64,000 bases of DNA, taken from positions 62,001-126,000 of the IMG/VR virus record IMGVR_UViG_3300017917_005108; one strand, written 5' to 3'. This DNA is from a virus. The position numbers and the translations under genes are program-made. The notes under the pieces were generated by a model, which saw only the letters and a list, made by a program, of their open reading frames with translations, was not told the origin of the DNA and did not search any database. Each line of letters begins with the position of its first letter. The first letter of the stretch is position 1. Below are positions 1 to 8,240 of the stretch, in pieces.

Positions 1-2066
1 CTAACATTATTTCCTTCCTCAGTTAGTATTTGGTTTAATTCTGCTATTTTTTCTAAAAGAGTTGTTTGCTTTTTGACTTCAACAGTTGTTTCAAAAGTTC
101 CTTTCTTTTGCTGTTCAACTAACTGTTTAAGAGCTTTTTCTACATTTTTATAACTTTCAGCTATTTGATCCTTCAGTGGATCAAAGACTCCTGCAGATTT
201 AAATGCTAATATATTATCTTCTGAAGAAAACATTATTGGTGGTTGATTAGGTCTAGAGAGAAAGTCTTGTGCGACTCTTGTTTTATTACCAAATAGCTGT
301 CCAAAGGGGCCCTGCTCTTTCCCAGGTTGCGTAGGCGCTGGCACGGAAGCTATATTACCTAATTTATCAAATTTCAATTTGTTTAAGTTTTCTACTGCAT
401 TTTTAACTGAATCTGTACCGCCTGATCCTAAAGCTTTAAATATATGTTCTATAGCTTTAGCATTTCTGTCTAATTTATCCCCATCTATTTTTTCAAAATC
501 TTTAATTATATCTAATGCAGATTTTTGACCGGTTAATTTACCCCAAAAATTAGTAAAAGTATTTGCAAGTGTTTGTGTTACACCAGTAAATGATTGTAAG
601 GTTAGAGCACCAACTAAAGCAGAAATACCACCTGCAACTAATAGTAAATTACTGCCATTCATTTCAGAATATGACTTAAATAAATCTCTCAGCCCCTCAA
701 AACCAGGCATTCCTTCTTCTAATGCTTTACCAATTAAATAAATAGAACCTGCTACCGCAGCACCACCTAAGAAAAATACTCCAAGCCCGGCTAAAACTAA
801 CGGATCTGCTAAAACTGCACCAAATTTTCCCAATGCTACTAAACCGACTCCTAAAGCTCCTAATGCTGTACCAGCCTTTCCTATAGTTTCCCAGTTTATT
901 GTATCCCACCCTTCTAAAGCAGCTTTAATTCCTTTCAAATAAAATATAATGCCTGCTCCTACACCTCCAGCCACTAAAAACGGTTTAATATCATTAAAAG
1001 TTGGGCCCATTTTGGAAGTAAAAAACAACACTCCAAATAAACCACCTATTGCTGCAGTGGCTTTACCTATTGTTTCCCATGAAATTTCCTCTAATGTTTT
1101 AAACGAATTAAAATAATACCCTAACGAATATACCAAAGCTGCAGTTGCAGCAGCATTTAAAACTCTTAGAGGTTTTGTAATAGCAGCAATTGCTGCGATT
1201 AAACCTACCGGTAAAGATAGTGAAAATAAAAATAATAAATTTTGATAAAAACTATTTTCAGATAGTTTTTTACCTAAATCATTCATATCATTTAAAAATC
1301 CAACAATCTCCTGTCTAATAACTGGAATATTTTTAAGCAATAAGTCAAATAAAACAGGTAATTGATTTAAAAGGCTATCTATTGTATCTAGTGTTCTATC
1401 AAAAAAGTATATTGCAGTGTCTGTAAAATCATCCCAAAATGGAAACAAATTCTTTCTCAAAGAGTCTAAGATATCTGGTAAATTTTGTTTTCCTGATTTT
1501 AAAACCATATCAATACTTTTTGCTATTTTTTCTATATTTTTTACAATATAAAATGCTAAGGCTATGCCGCCTGCTGTTAGCAATAAAGGTATTAGCTTAT
1601 TAAATGATCCTAGAAATCCAAATGCACCACCAATTAAATCACCTAGAAATCCTAATACGCCTCCTTTTTTTGCTGTTTTTTCTTTAGTTACTTTACCTAT
1701 TGCTTCAGCAATATCAGGTATAACTTTTTTAATAGTACTCTCTATACCTCTAAAAGTTTTTTTATCAAAAGTTACGGTTAATGCTTTTGATTTTTCAATT
1801 CCTTCTTCTTCTTTATTTGGCTCTAAATTTTCAAATAAATCTTTAAATTCTGTTTTATAAATTTTTGCTATTTTTTGTATTCTTCTTTTTTCGTTGCCCT
1901 GTACCCTTACATCATTCCTGTCCTCTAATAAAGCTTCTTTAACAGAAGATGTTATCCCTGTTTTTTGTTCTTTAGTTAAAGAGGTGTCTTTATTTAAAAA
2001 TGATTCTAAGCCTCTTGATAATTTATCAAGTTTTTCTAAAAGCTTCTCAAATAAAGCCTCATCCAT
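1..2066 (-). CDS. putative tape measure protein, C-terminal end outside window
   Basis: 688 codons are visible from ATG at 2066 to the window edge with no stop, so the gene is partial. The N-terminus is charged and coiled-coil-like (MDEALFEKLLEKL). Several long hydrophobic stretches follow, for example near residues 160-180, 280-300 and 400-470. The central region repeats the segment WETIGKA twice, about 70 residues apart, each time followed by Gly/Ala-rich hydrophobic sequence. The visible C-terminal part is again charged and helical. Hydrophobic segments, internal repeats and a position directly after two gp26/gp51-type hub factors fit a T4 gp29-like tape measure protein, which sets tail length and sits in the tube lumen. 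No sequence signature proves it; another large hub-associated protein is possible. Confidence 0.55.
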   Translation of the reverse strand, partial: MDEALFEKLLEKLDKLSRGLESFLNKDTSLTKEQKTGITSSVKEALLEDRNDVRVQGNEKRRIQKIAKIYKTEFKDLFENLEPNKEEEGIEKSKALTVTFDKKTFRGIESTIKKVIPDIAEAIGKVTKEKTAKKGGVLGFLGDLIGGAFGFLGSFNKLIPLLLTAGGIALAFYIVKNIEKIAKSIDMVLKSGKQNLPDILDSLRKNLFPFWDDFTDTAIYFFDRTLDTIDSLLNQLPVLFDLLLKNIPVIRQEIVGFLNDMNDLGKKLSENSFYQNLLFLFSLSLPVGLIAAIAAITKPLRVLNAAATAALVYSLGYYFNSFKTLEEISWETIGKATAAIGGLFGVLFFTSKMGPTFNDIKPFLVAGGVGAGIIFYLKGIKAALEGWDTINWETIGKAGTALGALGVGLVALGKFGAVLADPLVLAGLGVFFLGGAAVAGSIYLIGKALEEGMPGFEGLRDLFKSYSEMNGSNLLLVAGGISALVGALTLQSFTGVTQTLANTFTNFWGKLTGQKSALDIIKDFEKIDGDKLDRNAKAIEHIFKALGSGGTDSVKNAVENLNKLKFDKLGNIASVPAPTQPGKEQGPFGQLFGNKTRVAQDFLSRPNQPPIMFSSEDNILAFKSAGVFDPLKDQIAESYKNVEKALKQLVEQQKKGTFETTVEVKKQTTLLEKIAELNQILTEEGNNV

Positions 2067-2071
2067 ATTAA

Positions 2072-2079
2072 TACTTATA
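2072..2079 (-). promoter_or_regulatory. late promoter box, variant
   Basis: TATAAGTA on the minus strand, 5 nt before the ATG at 2066. It is one mismatch from the T4 late box TATAAATA. The expected +1 falls on the start codon. Confidence 0.45.
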
Positions 2080-2095
2080 AAGAAGTATTAAGTTA

Positions 2096-2869
2096 TTACT
2101 CTTTAAAAAATAACCCTGAATCAATAACTAAATTAAAAGTATCTTCTCCATTAACAACTTCTAGAAGACGTTTTTCCTCATTGCGCACTATAGTAACAAC
2201 ATCTACTAGCTTATTGTTAATTGACATGGGAAGTGTTTCAAAAGCTTTTGCTTTTTGTTCAAGCGTTAAATCATTAAAATCTATTTTATTTTCTTCTGTA
2301 TCAACTTTAAAGCTAATACTTTTAATAAACTTTAAAAGCTCTACAACAAAAAGTTCACCTATAATTTCTCTTATTTTTTCTTCGTCTTTATACTTTTCAA
2401 ACAGCTTTTTAACTTCAGTATTTATTTTTATATCGTCTTCTATAGTTGGTAGTTTAGTTGATACAGTAATATTGCCTTCAGTCAAATCAGTCTGACATGC
2501 ATTTAAATCTATAGATGGCTTATAATTGTTTATTATATCTGTAATTGTTGTTTGAAATTTTTTATCTCCTTTTAAAAGTGTTATACTATCTCCAACACAG
2601 CTTTTTCTTAGGTTTAATAGTATAAGAGACCTATCTATAACAAGAAAATTATGCTGTGCTGTAGAGTTATTTTTTATAATATTATTAGTAACTATAGAAA
2701 AACTTATTGGAGACAGAATACCATCCATTGCTGTTTTAATTAATTCTTTCTGCTGCTTAATATTGATAGGAACAAAATTTACCTTATTATTTGTAGATAG
2801 AACAAAGCTTTCAACTAAATTTCCAGTAGATGCTTTTTTAAGTTTTTCAAAAATGTTGGTTTCTACCAT
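2096..2869 (-). CDS. baseplate hub / tail assembly factor, gp26-like
   Basis: 257 aa. The pattern matches the T4_baseplate family (PF12322) seen in T4-like phages: an N-terminal stretch with a beta strand of the form KVNFVPINIKQQKELIKTA, then a hydrophobic helix segment FLVIDRSLILLNLRKSCVGDS around residues 75-95, where LILLNLR followed by a polar residue is the most conserved part of the family. The rest is helical and charged. T4 gp26 acts in assembly of the baseplate central hub. The gene lies between another protein of the same type and the tape measure candidate, which fits. Its own late box lies 5 nt before the ATG. Assignment between gp26 and gp51 is not possible by eye. Confidence 0.55.
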   Translation of the reverse strand: MVETNIFEKLKKASTGNLVESFVLSTNNKVNFVPINIKQQKELIKTAMDGILSPISFSIVTNNIIKNNSTAQHNFLVIDRSLILLNLRKSCVGDSITLLKGDKKFQTTITDIINNYKPSIDLNACQTDLTEGNITVSTKLPTIEDDIKINTEVKKLFEKYKDEEKIREIIGELFVVELLKFIKSISFKVDTEENKIDFNDLTLEQKAKAFETLPMSINNKLVDVVTIVRNEEKRLLEVVNGEDTFNLVIDSGLFFKE

Positions 2870-2874
2870 AGAAG

Positions 2875-2882
2875 TATTTAAA
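2875..2882 (-). promoter_or_regulatory. late promoter box
   Basis: TTTAAATA on the minus strand, then CTTCT and the ATG at 2869. The 5-nt gap places the expected start of transcription on the A of ATG. Confidence 0.55.
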
Positions 2883-2887
2883 CAGGG

Positions 2888-3760
2888 CTATTGTTTATCA
2901 ACGTTTTTACCAATAGGTATATTTTTCTGTTCTGAAGCTTTCTTTATATCTTCTTGTTCTTTTAAATAAAAAGATAGTATTAAGGTTGATTCGGCTGGCG
3001 TAAGATTGAAATATTCGGATAAACTAATATTAAGCTTATTACAAAATATATAAATTAAGTTATAAAAATTTAGAAGATTGTCTTTATACAAGCTAGCTAA
3101 AAGTCCAAACCCTGTATTTTTTACTATGCTAAAAATAATTTTATTAATATTAAAGTTTTCATCATTTTCTATTAAAGTAATACTGTTTAAATCATTCTCT
3201 ATCTTATCTAAAAATTCTTTGGATTTTACAAACACGGTTCCTGGTAAGCTTTCTAATAATTTTTGTTGGTCGTATTCAGATTGAGAGTTTAATTCAATTA
3301 CTTCGTTGTTTATATAGATCTTATCAATACAAGATTGTATTAGCTCATCTACAGAAGAAAAATAAAGTTGTTTAGGTAGACAGAAGGTAATCTTTAACTC
3401 ATTATTAATATTAAAAAAATCTGTAGCAGATATATTTTCTAGTTGTTTGTATATCTTGCTAATTGGTATTTTTTTTGCATACTTAAATTGTTTTTTGTTT
3501 TCAAATTCAATATCAGGTGAAATACAAATACTTCTTATGTTTAAAAGGATAATGATTTTATCTATAATGTTAAGTTCATTTAAAATATTTTTATCTACAA
3601 TAATTTCATTTAATAAATTTTCAAAAAATAAATTTAATGTTTTAAAATCTTGATTTTGTATTATTTTTAAAAGATTAAAAAAATGTTTGTTTTTTAATTC
3701 ATAAAAATTTACGGTTCTATTGCCTGTAATTTGTATAGGTATAGAAAAAGCATCTATCAC
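2888..3760 (-). CDS. second gp26/gp51-like hub assembly factor
   Basis: 290 aa from a GTG at 3760; no earlier ATG is in frame, and a late box sits 5 nt upstream. The N-terminal 100 residues follow the same plan as the next gene: strand TVNFYELKNKHFFNLLKII, a helix, then IDKIIILLNIRSICISPDI, equivalent to the LILLNLRKS segment of the neighbour. The C-terminus carries FNLTPAESTLILSFY. Tandem proteins of one fold next to the tape measure suggest a gp26/gp51 pair or a tail-chaperone pair. The evidence is pattern similarity and position only. Confidence 0.45.
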   Translation of the reverse strand: MIDAFSIPIQITGNRTVNFYELKNKHFFNLLKIIQNQDFKTLNLFFENLLNEIIVDKNILNELNIIDKIIILLNIRSICISPDIEFENKKQFKYAKKIPISKIYKQLENISATDFFNINNELKITFCLPKQLYFSSVDELIQSCIDKIYINNEVIELNSQSEYDQQKLLESLPGTVFVKSKEFLDKIENDLNSITLIENDENFNINKIIFSIVKNTGFGLLASLYKDNLLNFYNLIYIFCNKLNISLSEYFNLTPAESTLILSFYLKEQEDIKKASEQKNIPIGKNVDKQ

Positions 3761-3765
3761 AAATA

Positions 3766-3773
3766 TATTTAAA
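3766..3773 (-). promoter_or_regulatory. late promoter box before a GTG start
   Basis: TTTAAATA on the minus strand, then TATTT and GTG at 3760. This supports the GTG as the real start. Confidence 0.5.
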
Positions 3774-3793
3774 AGTAAACTTTGATATTACAA

Positions 3794-4702
3794 TTATAAG
3801 AAGCCAAGCGGGTTTATACTTCCAATTCCATTTTGGAAGCTAGTAATTCTTGGTATTTCACCATTAGAAATTCTATTTACTATATCTGCTACAGGTAGAT
3901 ATAGACTATTTTCAATAGTATAATTACTGTAAGTCCAGTTTGTTGAAATAATCTGCTGTTTCTCTTCTGTATACTCTAATGATTGTGTATTAATTCTATA
4001 CGGTACGCAATTATAAAATGTATATACTTTTCTTGGTATCATAGAAATTGCATTTAAAGTTCTGGTATACTGTAAAAGTGTCATATTACATTTTATATTC
4101 ATTGGATCTTTTCTGTTGTTAATATCTCCAGGTCTTGCAGCAAATCCTAAATGTGAAGCTAGTATTGTCCAAGGCTTTAAAACAAAATCTATAAAAGAAG
4201 TATTTGTTTCGCGAAATTCAATTTGTAAATCATTGCTTGTATTAACTCTTGGCCCTGCTAATGTGCCAGGAAGGTATCCTCTATTATTAGGTACAGATAC
4301 TCTTTCAACTTCATATTCTTCAGAGGGTATAGTTGCACCATAAGCAAATAAACAACCTATTATTTTTTGTAATGGAAAACTAGCTAAAATAGTTTTAGCA
4401 GTAGATACATCAAAACCTTTCTTACCTCCATCAACTCTTTCTAATCCCTGCATAACTTGTGTTCTAATAGCAGCAGGGTAATTATCTATTACCACAATCC
4501 ATTGCGTAGACATGGGAATCGCAGTAAACCAAGATTCCATTTGTACTAAAAAATAATCTCTTGGACTTACTATAGGGACACCAGGAATATTAAATCCAAA
4601 TAAATTAGTAACTTGCGGAGCAAATAGCGGATTAGTACCGTTTCCAATACCTTGAAGGTTATTAGTAAATCCTTGGAGTGCTGAGGAGAACGGATCGTTC
4701 AC
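3794..4702 (-). CDS. tail tube-fold protein, possible gp54/gp48-like baseplate-tube junction protein
   Basis: 302 aa from GTG at 4702, which lies 5 nt after a late box. The N-terminus is Gly/Asn/Pro-rich. The middle has features of the gp19 tube fold: a loop with EYEVERVSVPNNRGYLPG, then LQIEFRETNTSFIDFVLKPWT, where small domains commonly read as strand-helix in tube proteins, and late strands YNCVPYRINTQSLEYTEEKQQIISTNWTYS. T4 gp48 and gp54 have gp19-like folds and cap the baseplate to start tube assembly. Position directly downstream of gp19 and upstream of the hub factors supports such a role. Which of the two it matches is unclear. Confidence 0.45.
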   Translation of the reverse strand: MNDPFSSALQGFTNNLQGIGNGTNPLFAPQVTNLFGFNIPGVPIVSPRDYFLVQMESWFTAIPMSTQWIVVIDNYPAAIRTQVMQGLERVDGGKKGFDVSTAKTILASFPLQKIIGCLFAYGATIPSEEYEVERVSVPNNRGYLPGTLAGPRVNTSNDLQIEFRETNTSFIDFVLKPWTILASHLGFAARPGDINNRKDPMNIKCNMTLLQYTRTLNAISMIPRKVYTFYNCVPYRINTQSLEYTEEKQQIISTNWTYSNYTIENSLYLPVADIVNRISNGEIPRITSFQNGIGSINPLGFL

Positions 4703-4707
4703 CTAAT

Positions 4708-4715
4708 TATTTAAT
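4708..4715 (-). promoter_or_regulatory. late promoter box before a GTG start
   Basis: ATTAAATA on the minus strand, then ATTAG and GTG at 4702. The same string ATTAG-GTG follows the box at 51855, so this is a repeated arrangement. Confidence 0.55.
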
Positions 4716-4726
4716 CCGTAACTATA

Positions 4727-5275
4727 TTATGTTGTGTTTCTCCAGTAATGATAGGAGATAGTAGCGGTAAATTCAACCGTATTACCTGTGCCTTCAGAAA
4801 TATTGAATGTCATAGGTCCAACACTTCTAACGGAAACGCCTACTAATTGATACTGTGCTACTCTGTTCATTTGATTGTCTAGCTGTACAAGATCAATAAC
4901 GGCAGTCTGCTTAGGAGCAAAATAATTACCTGTGCTAGTCCCGTCATTGAAAACAGCTTGTGACCATTGTTCAAATTTTTGACGAATTTGAGATTTTGAG
5001 TCAGCATAGAATGTTAATGTATATGCATCAGAACCAGGATATACAGCGTTACCTGGGACATTAAAATTTAATCCCATATATGGTACTGGAATATTTGTAA
5101 TAGCTCTTTCAGGGAGTGTAGCTGTCTTTACATATACTAAGTCATTATCATCAAATGTAATGTCGCTAACTCCTCCAGTATTAATAGATAATACTCTAAA
5201 GTTATAATCACGTGCAAATTCACGTGTCTGTGCTACTCTATAGAAGTCTTGAATAAGTTGATTTACGTCTGCCAT
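4727..5275 (-). CDS. 19: tail tube protein gp19
   Basis: 182 aa, close to the 163 aa of T4 gp19. It begins with a short helix (VNQLIQDFYRVAQTREFARDYNF), then strands including VKTATLPERAITNIPVPYMG, equivalent to the ATALPAG...PVGFMNRK region of T4 gp19. It ends with alternating strands finishing ATISYHYWR, like the LALDYWE end of T4 gp19. It forms the hexameric rings of the inner tail tube inside the sheath encoded just upstream. It is the best match among three tube-fold proteins in this module. The start is supported by a late box 6 nt upstream. Confidence 0.8.
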   Translation of the reverse strand: MADVNQLIQDFYRVAQTREFARDYNFRVLSINTGGVSDITFDDNDLVYVKTATLPERAITNIPVPYMGLNFNVPGNAVYPGSDAYTLTFYADSKSQIRQKFEQWSQAVFNDGTSTGNYFAPKQTAVIDLVQLDNQMNRVAQYQLVGVSVRSVGPMTFNISEGTGNTVEFTATISYHYWRNTT

Positions 5276-5281
5276 ATAAAT

Positions 5282-5289
5282 TATTTATT
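5282..5289 (-). promoter_or_regulatory. late promoter box of gp19
   Basis: AATAAATA on the minus strand, then 6 nt to the ATG at 5275, so the predicted transcript starts within 1 nt of the start codon. Confidence 0.6.
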
Positions 5290-5290
5290 C

Positions 5291-7576
5291 TTATGAAACA
5301 ATCTCCTGGAAGTTTGTTCCTGTTCTTGTTGCATAGAAGTTAGCTAAGATATATTCAGCTGTTCTTACAGGCTTAATATAAATGTCAACTACTAATGAAT
5401 TGTCATCAATTACAGCAGCTGTATTATTACGTTCATCACATATGATGAGGTAATCATATATACCTTGTGTATTCTTAGCATTTTCAAACAAAGGTGTCAA
5501 TGTATTGACAACTTGTGTTCTTGTAAAGAGTGTATTTGGCTCAAAGACAAACAACTTAACAGTGTCGCGGGTAGCTGTCTCAAGATTTAAGAACAATCTA
5601 CGTACGTTAATTCTGTCAAATGCACTTGGTACTTTCTGTAATGTCTTTTGACCAAAGATTACAAATCCTTCAGCAGGGAAGAATGCAATAGGATTAATAT
5701 TAATCTTGTAAAGATCATCTCTTTGCTTTTGCTTAGGATAATAAGCTGTATCTGTTACACCTTGAATAAGACCGCGTGTAAACCCTGCGGGTGCGTACCA
5801 TGGTTGATAATTTGTATCTGTATTAGCCATTGCAGCTGCTACAAATCCAGAAGATGGTACCCATACCGGTAGGTTAGAAGCAATATCAGTTACTCTTACG
5901 CAAGAACCAAATGTGCAAGCATAGCTTGTATCAATACCTGTAAATTGATTCTTTAATGGCCAGTATATATCAGTAGAGAATGATTTTGTAGGTTCATCAA
6001 TTGTCTTAATACCACCAGATACTAATATATTGGTAAGAGGATCTAGTATAGCAAGATTATCTTTACGCTTTACACCTGCAAAGGATACAAATTCACTTGC
6101 TACTGCAAGATAATTGCTTGCTGCAGCAGGAAGAGAAGTTGCTCTCTGTGCTGTTAGTGCATTAAAGGCAGAATCATAAGTTACCGTATCATCAAAGTAA
6201 CCTGATGTGGCGGGGTTAAATGAGTTTACATAAACTGTACCAAGACCAGCTTCAACAACAAGATTAATTGGATAAATGTCAACATTTTCAACTTTATCAA
6301 ATAGCTTGCTAACCTTAGTAGGTACACTGCCAATTATCTTTGTGGATAGATCAGCATTAGAATAATCACCAATTGCAAACAATGCATCGGTATCACCATA
6401 CTGCGTACGCATTTCATTAACAACGGCTTGTGGTGCACCTACTCTTGCTGTATAGTCTGAACCAGATTCACCGGCAAGAGGAGCTCCTAAGCGAGGTGTT
6501 AGGAAGCGAACCTTCTTTGTTGGTACCCCATCAATGTTAAGCCATGTGTTAGCTCCCTTATTGGAAATATAAGGATTAATTAAAGTAACTACCTGCAAGG
6601 AGCTATCATCCAATGTTTCAATAGAGAAGCTTTGTGCAGGGCCTCCGTTGGTAGAATTTCTTTGTCTATTAGCATCAAAGGAACCAACATAGCTTTCATC
6701 AAGAACATAACCTAATGCAATTGTATCAGGTGAAAATACTGATTGACGTAATTTAAACACTGTTAATATTGCAGTGTCGTCATAATCATTTCCGGAAATA
6801 TCAAAAGAAGGAACATCTTCAATTACTTGAGATATGCTATTACCTGGCCCTGTAGAAGAAGCAGATAGAGTGAAATCTAATCTTGCATCAGGAAGTGTAA
6901 TATAATTTGTAATTGATGCATTAGTAGAATTAATTGATAGTACTCTATTTACATCGTCATATTCTGTAGCAGGATTTAAGTTAGTATTATCAGAAAATCC
7001 TAGATAATACCCTTCATATCTGGTATTAATTGTGGATTGAGATTTGTTTAGAACAATAACGCCTGCAGCACTTAATGAAGTAACACCACTAAATACTTTA
7101 GTTCCAGATGTATTGTTGGACCATGTAAATCCGTCGCCCTTGAGAATACTAATATACTGCTCTTGTGTGAGCTTTAAGTGTGTTGGTTTACCGAAGAAAT
7201 AATTTGCAGAAGGTGCAACTAGGCTTGTTGAAGAAAGCCCGTTGATATAGGAAACAACAGGATAGACTAATGCACTGTAACTATCGGATGTATCTGCCCC
7301 AGCACCAACGCCATATGGTAGTCTATATACTAAAACGTCTGCAGGGCTTTGAAAAGAGGCTTTAACAGAATGATAAAAATATCTTTCAGCGGCATTTGTT
7401 GGTTGGCCGTAAATTTGTTCAAATTCTGATAAGCTGCTAACTTTAATTGGTTCGGAAACAGGACCTTTTGGAGCAAAACCGGGTACTAATATTGTAGTTA
7501 CTGGGTTAGCTGCTGCTCGCAATGAAAGATCTACTTCACTAATTTGTACACCTGGACTTTGTATTTGACGGGCCAT
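5291..7576 (-). CDS. 18: contractile tail sheath protein gp18
   Basis: 761 aa, somewhat longer than T4 gp18 (659 aa). The N-terminus, PGVQISEVDLS followed by TTILVPGFAPKGPV, is the classic start of contractile sheath proteins. The C-terminal domain shows the sheath hallmarks: IDTSYACTFGSCVRV, VWVPSSGFVAAAMANTD, the loop APAGFTRG, NINPIAFFPAEGFVIFGQKTL, and FDRINVRRLFLNLE. Sheath subunits surround the gp19 tube and contract on infection. The gene lies between the two tube-fold genes, with its own late box 6 nt upstream of ATG. Confidence 0.93.
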   Translation of the reverse strand: MARQIQSPGVQISEVDLSLRAAANPVTTILVPGFAPKGPVSEPIKVSSLSEFEQIYGQPTNAAERYFYHSVKASFQSPADVLVYRLPYGVGAGADTSDSYSALVYPVVSYINGLSSTSLVAPSANYFFGKPTHLKLTQEQYISILKGDGFTWSNNTSGTKVFSGVTSLSAAGVIVLNKSQSTINTRYEGYYLGFSDNTNLNPATEYDDVNRVLSINSTNASITNYITLPDARLDFTLSASSTGPGNSISQVIEDVPSFDISGNDYDDTAILTVFKLRQSVFSPDTIALGYVLDESYVGSFDANRQRNSTNGGPAQSFSIETLDDSSLQVVTLINPYISNKGANTWLNIDGVPTKKVRFLTPRLGAPLAGESGSDYTARVGAPQAVVNEMRTQYGDTDALFAIGDYSNADLSTKIIGSVPTKVSKLFDKVENVDIYPINLVVEAGLGTVYVNSFNPATSGYFDDTVTYDSAFNALTAQRATSLPAAASNYLAVASEFVSFAGVKRKDNLAILDPLTNILVSGGIKTIDEPTKSFSTDIYWPLKNQFTGIDTSYACTFGSCVRVTDIASNLPVWVPSSGFVAAAMANTDTNYQPWYAPAGFTRGLIQGVTDTAYYPKQKQRDDLYKININPIAFFPAEGFVIFGQKTLQKVPSAFDRINVRRLFLNLETATRDTVKLFVFEPNTLFTRTQVVNTLTPLFENAKNTQGIYDYLIICDERNNTAAVIDDNSLVVDIYIKPVRTAEYILANFYATRTGTNFQEIVS

Positions 7577-7582
7577 ATAAAA

Positions 7583-7590
7583 TATTTATT
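7583..7590 (-). promoter_or_regulatory. late promoter box of gp18
   Basis: AATAAATA on the minus strand, then TTTTAT and the ATG at 7576. A spacing of 6 nt gives a leader of at most one base. Confidence 0.6.
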
Positions 7591-7619
7591 GAAATCAAGA
7601 TAAAGTTTTTGAAAAAAAA

Positions 7620-8240
7620 TTATAAGCTTTCAACGTTTTCCTGTAAATTTACAACTAATTGTGCAAAAGCAAAGGTAAAAGATGTCTCAACTTCATCGGG
7701 AGTCCTGTAATTAAATGAAATACCGCCTAAAGAAACAGGAAAAGCTTGAATATATTTAAATTCAGCAACTCTCTTATTATATTCATCTAGTGCAAAAATA
7801 GATATATTAGATTTGTATTCAGCATTAAAATCGGTTGTTATTAATTTTCTTTTAGCAGGATCTCTAGTTAATCCATCTTTATCATACATACCAGTCTTTG
7901 CATCGTTAAGTAAATTTAACCAGGAATATATGACCCAGTAATTATTAAATCTGTTGTCTACAGTAAAATTAACTGTAACAGGGTCATAAGGTGGTCTGGT
8001 AAGACTAGATGTAGTAAGTGTTTGACCGGAGTAAGATATGTCTAGTTTAGGAATATTAATATCTGGTACAATGCTTCCAAAAACAGAAAATTGTAGTGTA
8101 TCGGGGTTTACTGTTGAATCTGCCCTTACAAATTTTTTTGAGATAGATTTTAAAGCATCGGGCAAATTTAAAATTAATAAAAATTTATCTTTACGCTGCT
8201 TATTAAAAGGACTTTGAATGTACGGTTCTACATTAGGCAT
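7620..8240 (-). CDS. second tail tube-fold protein (gp19-like)
   Basis: About 206 aa. The ATG at 8240 is preferred over one five codons upstream because it forms a TAATG overlap with the terminase stop. The C-terminal half reads like gp19: ISIFALDEYNKRVAEFKYIQAFPVSLGG, then strands ending TSFTFAFAQLVV, matching the position of the LALDYWE end of T4 gp19. The middle has PYDPVTVNFTVDNRFNNYWVIYSWL. It probably forms a specialised ring of the tail tube or a terminator ring, but no exact T4 counterpart was recognised. It is co-transcribed with terminase. Confidence 0.5.
   Translation of the reverse strand: MPNVEPYIQSPFNKQRKDKFLLILNLPDALKSISKKFVRADSTVNPDTLQFSVFGSIVPDINIPKLDISYSGQTLTTSSLTRPPYDPVTVNFTVDNRFNNYWVIYSWLNLLNDAKTGMYDKDGLTRDPAKRKLITTDFNAEYKSNISIFALDEYNKRVAEFKYIQAFPVSLGGISFNYRTPDEVETSFTFAFAQLVVNLQENVESL

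Noticed and set aside
2181-2495. Plus-strand open frame of 104 codons inside the gp26-like gene
   Set aside because: Antisense to a well-supported gene; Ser/Leu-rich shadow with no family features and no start-codon promoter box.
5648-5872. Plus-strand frame opposite gp18
   Set aside because: Shadow of the sheath gene; low-complexity Cys/Ser/Ile sequence.
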